Assembly (NCBI GenBank): GCA_946480965.1
Contig: CAMLMI010000174.1
Location: 1 to 9,109 of the forward strand
Direction: 5' to 3'
DNA: 9,109 nt
Source: an uncultured Verrucomicrobiales bacterium
GTDB taxonomy: Bacteria; Verrucomicrobiota; Verrucomicrobiae; Limisphaerales; CANJSG01
The notes beneath the pieces are model-generated. The model was not told the DNA's origin. It saw nothing but the letters and a program-made list of their open reading frames with translations, and searched no databases. This document shows positions 6,335 through 9,109 of the stretch, one piece after another (positions within the stretch are counted from its first letter, which is position 1; the number at the start of each line of letters is the position of its first letter). The translations under genes and the position numbers were made by a program.

Positions 6335-6653
6335 CATTCAACGGTAAGGCGCATTTCGACATGGCCGGTTCTCTCCTGGAACCGGCCATTTTTCTGCGGT
6401 GCCCCACGGGCTTTCTTGAGACCAAGCCATAACGTTACAAGGGCGCGGCGATGGCTCCAGGCGTGACGAATGAAGAGCGCCTAATATGGAGTCTTTGTTC
6501 TGAGCCTGTCCGAACCACTCCGTCTCGTTGGCCCTGAGATCGAATTCCGGGCAAGGGAGGCCGCTACAGTCGGCCCACGTCCCCGGTTGCATGACGTCTT
6601 GTAGTCCCGCTTCTCCGTTCTGCTGCTCCACCCTTCTGTCCGCACCGTTCGGC
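6335..6653. other. Convergent intergenic region
   Basis: This stretch lies between the PEP-CTERM gene (plus) and the P450 gene (minus), which converge. Apart from the plus-strand terminator at 6361-6394 I see no gene, repeat or promoter. I did not find a clear minus-strand terminator for the P450 gene. Confidence 0.6.
6361..6394 (+). terminator. Rho-independent terminator of the PEP-CTERM gene
   Basis: Arms at 6361-6371 (ATGGCCGGTTC) and 6379-6389 (GAACCGGCCAT) form a perfect 11-bp stem with a 7-nt loop. The tail is five T's at 6389-6393. The other side has no equivalent T-run when read on the minus strand, so it acts on plus-strand transcripts. Confidence 0.93.
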
Positions 6654-7808
6654 CTACCCCACCGTCAGCGGCACGCGGGCGTAGCCGCTGGCCGGATACA
6701 CGGCCACTTCGGCGGGGTGATCCGCCACTGGCGCGAGCGCGGGGCTGCGGGCGAGCAGTTCCTCCATGAAGACCCGCAGCTCCAGTCGGGCGAGGGGCGC
6801 GCCGGGACACACGTGGATGCCCGCACCGTAGAGCAGATTCTTCGACGGGTCGCGGTCCAGGCGGAACTCGTCGGGATCGCCGAAGACGGCCTCGTCGCGG
6901 TTGGCCGAGACCCAGTGGAGGGTGATGCGTTCGCCCGCTTCGATCCGCCTTCCGCCCAACTCGACGGCCCGGGTGGCCACCCGGCGGTTGGTCGCAAGGG
7001 GGCCGTGGATGCGCAGCATTTCGTCGATGGCCGTCGGGAGCAGGCCCGGCTCGCCGCGCAGGCGGGCCTGGAGCGCGGGCCGTTCGGCGAGATAGAGGGC
7101 CATGATGCCGACGGCGGCGGAGATGGTGCCGATCTCGCCCACGGTCCAGTTCCGCAGAATGCTGGTCAGCGCCGGGAGGTCGAGGGAACGGCCGAGCACC
7201 GTTTCCCGCATGAGCGACGCGGTGGGATCGGCGGAGTCGCGGGTGCCTTCGCTCCGACGGGTCTCCAGCATCTCGGACACGATGGCCTCGAATTCATCCG
7301 CGTTCCGCGCGAGCGACTCGCGGTCCTGGGCGGCGGTGGATTCCTGGTTCCTGGAGACCCACCGCACGAGCGCCTCGGCCCACCGGTCGGGCCAGCCGAG
7401 GAACGCGCACTGGGAAAGCGCGGCGAAGGGAAACGCCGCTGTCGCCATGAACTCTACGCGCCCGGCGGCCCGGGCCTTTTCCACCAGCCGGGCGGCGATC
7501 CGGCGGCACCGGGGCTCGAACTCGTCCATCCGCTCCGGGGCGAAGTAGGGCTCGATCATGCGCCGGTAGGGCGTGTGTTCGGGCGGGTCCATCCCGTTCG
7601 GCACGGAGACATGCCGGGAAACGACGCTGCTGAAGGCGTCATGGTCCAGCAGCACCTGCATCACGTCCGCGTGGCGAAAGACCGACCAGCCGAAGAGCTC
7701 GCAGTAGGCGACCGGGCAGGTGCGGCGCATCCGGTCACAGGCTGCACGGAGGTCGCGTTGGATTTCGGGGGAATTCGGGTCCCAATCGGGAGAAGGCGGC
7801 GTGTTCAT
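6654..7808 (-). CDS. Cytochrome P450
   Basis: This 384-aa soluble protein has the typical length of bacterial class I P450s. The heme-ligand loop is LLYGAGIHVCPGAPLAR, with C334 as the thiolate ligand; the usual Phe at the start of the loop is Tyr. The K-helix ExxR is EMLR (263-266). The C-helix motif DPPEHTPYRRM lies at 74-84, and the meander segment FGDPDEFRLDRDP at 309-321. The I helix, around 217-240, reads NWTVGEIGTISAAVGI: the canonical acid-alcohol pair (D/E-T) is replaced by G227-T228, with E225 two residues earlier. P450s normally take electrons from ferredoxin and insert oxygen into a substrate. No redox partner is encoded in the window and the substrate is unknown. The gene follows the DUF2249 gene by 118 bp on the same strand, probably in one operon. 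The start at MNTPPSPDW has only a weak upstream GGA. Confidence 0.95.
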   Translation of the reverse strand: MNTPPSPDWDPNSPEIQRDLRAACDRMRRTCPVAYCELFGWSVFRHADVMQVLLDHDAFSSVVSRHVSVPNGMDPPEHTPYRRMIEPYFAPERMDEFEPRCRRIAARLVEKARAAGRVEFMATAAFPFAALSQCAFLGWPDRWAEALVRWVSRNQESTAAQDRESLARNADEFEAIVSEMLETRRSEGTRDSADPTASLMRETVLGRSLDLPALTSILRNWTVGEIGTISAAVGIMALYLAERPALQARLRGEPGLLPTAIDEMLRIHGPLATNRRVATRAVELGGRRIEAGERITLHWVSANRDEAVFGDPDEFRLDRDPSKNLLYGAGIHVCPGAPLARLELRVFMEELLARSPALAPVADHPAEVAVYPASGYARVPLTVG

Positions 7809-7926
7809 GGTTCCGTTACAGATCAGCCAAGGGGCGTCCGCGGCAAGACGGCAGAAGGCCCTCGGTCCTTCCTGCTCGCCGCGGCGCGATCATGGGCCGG
7901 CTCCCGGTGCGGTCACCGGCGACGGT

Positions 7927-8190
7927 TCAATGGGCCACGCGGGTGATCTTCACCCGGAACTCGTCGGCGCCGCAAAGGAGGTGTTCCCAGGTGAACTGTC
8001 CGGGGAACTCCGCCTTGAACTGGTAGTGGAGCGGCACCGGGTCGTGGTCGTTCACGAGCACGAAGTGGTCGCCCAGCGGAAGCTCGCGCCAGCGCTGGAG
8101 GATCTGGCCGTGCTTCACGGAGCAGGGGATGGGACGGACGTCCATCAGCTTGGCGGGATCGATTTCAGGGAGGGAGGTGGTTGTGTTCAT
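7927..8190 (-). CDS. DUF2249 domain-containing protein
   Basis: This 87-aa protein is a complete DUF2249 domain (PF10006) with little else. The diagnostic wording is LMDVRPIPCSVKH at the start, GDHFVLVNDHDPVPLHYQF in the middle and PGQFTWEHL near the end, closing with EFRVKITRV. Its biochemical role is not established. Members are often found alone or fused to hemerythrin-like domains, and often near nitric-oxide or denitrification genes and MIP18-type proteins, as here. C23, H27, H49, H55 and H70 are possible metal ligands, but this is not shown. The gene sits 54 bp after the MIP18 gene and 118 bp before the P450 gene, all on the minus strand. The start at MNTTTSLPEI begins just before the domain; a weak GGGAAA lies upstream. 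Confidence 0.9.
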   Translation of the reverse strand: MNTTTSLPEIDPAKLMDVRPIPCSVKHGQILQRWRELPLGDHFVLVNDHDPVPLHYQFKAEFPGQFTWEHLLCGADEFRVKITRVAH

Positions 8191-8244
8191 GGTTTGCAGA
8201 TTTCCCGTCGCCGGACCGTCGCCGCCACGCCGGGAGAATTCGGG

Positions 8245-8577
8245 TTAGAAGCCGGCTTCGCTCGGCTCGTTGAAGCCGACGTGCTGCCTGGCGGCGGGGG
8301 ACATTCGGTCCGGGGTCCAAGGCGGTTCCCAGACGATGCGGACCTCCACGGACGAGACGCCTTCCTCCGCGAGCAGGACCTGCTCCACGCCGCCGGAGAT
8401 CGCCTCGTTCATCGGGCAGCCGGGCGTGGTCAAGGTCATGGTCACGGTGGCATGGCCGGCTTCGAGGGCCACATCATAGACAAGGCCGAGATCGACGATG
8501 TTGCACCCCAGCTCGGGGTCGATCACTTGGCGCAGGGCCTCGAGCAGCTCGCGGGATCGGGAGGATGGGGCGTTCAT
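8245..8577 (-). CDS. MIP18/DUF59-family metal-sulfur cluster assembly factor
   Basis: This 110-aa protein is a full-length MIP18-family domain (PF01883), related to SufT and PaaD. Characteristic segments are ALRQVIDPELGCNIVDLGLV (15-34), the strand VTMTLTTPGCPM with the conserved C54, and VRIVWEPPWTPDRMSPAAR (79-97). Family members help load or mature iron-sulfur clusters on target proteins. The target here is unknown; a co-regulated Fe-S enzyme or the ferredoxin partner of the P450 are possibilities, both inferred. It is the first gene of the set MIP18, DUF2249, P450. The start at MNAPSSRSRELL is the one nearest the domain and gives a normal family length. No SD sequence precedes it, and longer in-frame starts add atypical Arg/Pro-rich sequence, so I rejected them. 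Confidence 0.92.
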   Translation of the reverse strand: MNAPSSRSRELLEALRQVIDPELGCNIVDLGLVYDVALEAGHATVTMTLTTPGCPMNEAISGGVEQVLLAEEGVSSVEVRIVWEPPWTPDRMSPAARQHVGFNEPSEAGF

Positions 8578-9057
8578 AGAGGGAAGGGGTGGTGGCGGCG
8601 AAACGCGGCAGGGCAGGCCTCCGGCCGATCCGTCGGCTTTGGAGCGCGGCTGTGTCGCAGACCAAGCGCAGCGCCTTCGAGTCCGCAGCCCGTGGTTTTC
8701 GGCGCAGCCGCGTTCCGGTTCAGGAGAAGGCAATCGCTCATCTTCATTGAAAGCATCGGCCAAGCAGCGCTCCCCAACATTGACCCGGGTCAATGGAACG
8801 GAGGAATCGGCGGGAAGCCGTCTTCTCCGGAACGCTTTTCCGGGCTCTCTCGCGTTCCTTTCAATGCCGCCAATCACGATGAAGGGAATGCTTCAGGCCG
8901 ATTGCGGGAGTAGATCTGTCGAAGGACCGAAGGCCGGGTGCAGGCTTCCCCCTGATCTACAGACCTTCTTCGGCGACGGGATTTGGGTCGGGACGCGGTT
9001 CCAGTGCCCGGAGGCTTGTCGGCCTCTCTGTTCTTGGGCTGGGATGGGCCCGGCACG
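8578..9057. other. Divergent intergenic region carrying an FNR-type palindrome
   Basis: This 480-bp stretch separates the minus-strand MIP18 operon from the plus-strand gene entering at the right edge. It holds the palindrome at 8779-8794 and no convincing gene; open frames across it are Arg/Pro/Ser-rich with no protein-like pattern. Either flanking gene could have a long untranslated leader. I found no strong -35/-10 pair, which fits promoters needing an activator. Confidence 0.6.
8779..8794. promoter_or_regulatory. FNR/DNR-type binding site (16-bp perfect palindrome)
   Basis: The sequence ATTGACCCGGGTCAAT is a perfect 16-bp palindrome. Its half-sites TTGAC-N4-GTCAA match the CRP/FNR-family pattern TTGAT-N4-ATCAA at all but the inner base of each half, a variant used by several FNR/DNR relatives. 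Its centre is 210 bp from the MIP18 start and 271 bp from the plus-strand start. If it activates from -41.5, the transcription start would be near 8745 (minus) or 8828 (plus); weak -10-like hexamers exist at both places. The factor and the direction are inferred. Confidence 0.6.
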
Positions 9058-9109
9058 ATGAACCTCTATCTCTGGACCAAGATCCTCCACCTGTGGTGCG
9101 TGGTGGGGT
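9058..9109 (+). CDS. Start of a membrane protein, possibly HemJ/CopD-like (cut by right window edge)
   Basis: Only 17 residues are visible: MNLYLWTKILHLWCVVG. They form the beginning of a hydrophobic helix with the pattern W-x-K-x-x-H-x-x-x-V-V, typical of the first transmembrane segment of HemJ (protoporphyrinogen oxidase), CopD-like and related heme-binding membrane proteins, in which this His can be a heme ligand. The upstream frame has a TGA near 8953 and other possible starts, but the ATG gives the expected N terminus. No clear SD is present. It is divergent from the MIP18 gene and shares its regulatory region. The family call is tentative because so little is seen. Confidence 0.45.
   Translation, partial: MNLYLWTKILHLWCVVG

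Noticed and set aside
7904..7919. CCGGTG-CGGT-CACCGG hairpin just after the DUF2249 stop, as a possible terminator before the P450 gene
   Set aside because: It is a clean 6-bp stem with a 4-nt loop but lacks a T-run on the minus strand. It may be a processing or chance hairpin, so I do not call a terminator or split the operon.
6528..7946. Plus-strand open frame of 472 codons opposite the P450 gene
   Set aside because: It is antisense to a P450 with all conserved motifs, and the composition is typical of a shadow frame.
7720..8913. Plus-strand open frame of 397 codons opposite DUF2249 and MIP18 genes
   Set aside because: It crosses two well-supported minus-strand genes and their spacers, with no domain of its own.
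1..9109. CRISPR array, insertion sequence, tRNA/rRNA, phage or defence genes
   Set aside because: I found no regularly spaced repeats, transposase motifs, terminal inverted repeats, structural RNA signatures or known defence domains in the window.

Overview
The window is GC-rich bacterial DNA, densely coded and mostly on the minus strand. Three things suggest Verrucomicrobiota, or a similar exosortase-bearing Gram-negative lineage: a variant PEP-CTERM sorting signal, an AraC regulator with a PocR-type sensor domain, and a mix of genes with strong Shine-Dalgarno (SD) sites and genes with none. This is an inference; no rRNA or marker gene is present.

Positions 1-3990 (minus strand, transcribed right to left) hold a signalling operon. 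In transcription order it encodes a PocR-AraC transcription factor, a PAS histidine kinase of the HisKA type, a REC-PAS-HisKA_3 kinase with an N-terminal receiver, and the receiver half of a NarL-type response regulator cut by the left edge. The gaps are 31 bp, 8 bp and a 4-bp ATGA overlap. The domain order suggests that the first kinase may act on the receiver of the second kinase, which in turn phosphorylates the NarL-type regulator. A perfect 7-bp inverted repeat lies about 110 bp upstream of the araC-like gene.

Positions 4167-4786 (minus) hold two small genes of unknown function, probably co-transcribed. Positions 4787-5230 are non-coding and contain a 9-bp inverted repeat. Positions 5231-6334 (plus) encode a secreted PEP-CTERM protein, followed directly by a textbook rho-independent terminator at 6361-6394. 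Positions 6335-6653 are otherwise empty.

Positions 6654-8577 (minus) form a probable operon: a MIP18/DUF59 iron-sulfur assembly factor, a DUF2249 protein and a cytochrome P450. Upstream, in a 480-bp divergent intergenic region, is a perfect 16-bp palindrome that fits the FNR/DNR half-site pattern TTGA(C/T)-N4-(G/A)TCAA. At the right edge, on the plus strand, begins a membrane protein whose first 17 residues resemble the first helix of HemJ/CopD-like heme or copper membrane proteins. MIP18 and DUF2249 proteins with an FNR-type site point to low-oxygen or nitric-oxide/denitrification physiology. The P450 in that setting is the most unusual item in the window.

No tRNA, rRNA, insertion sequence, CRISPR array or phage gene was found.
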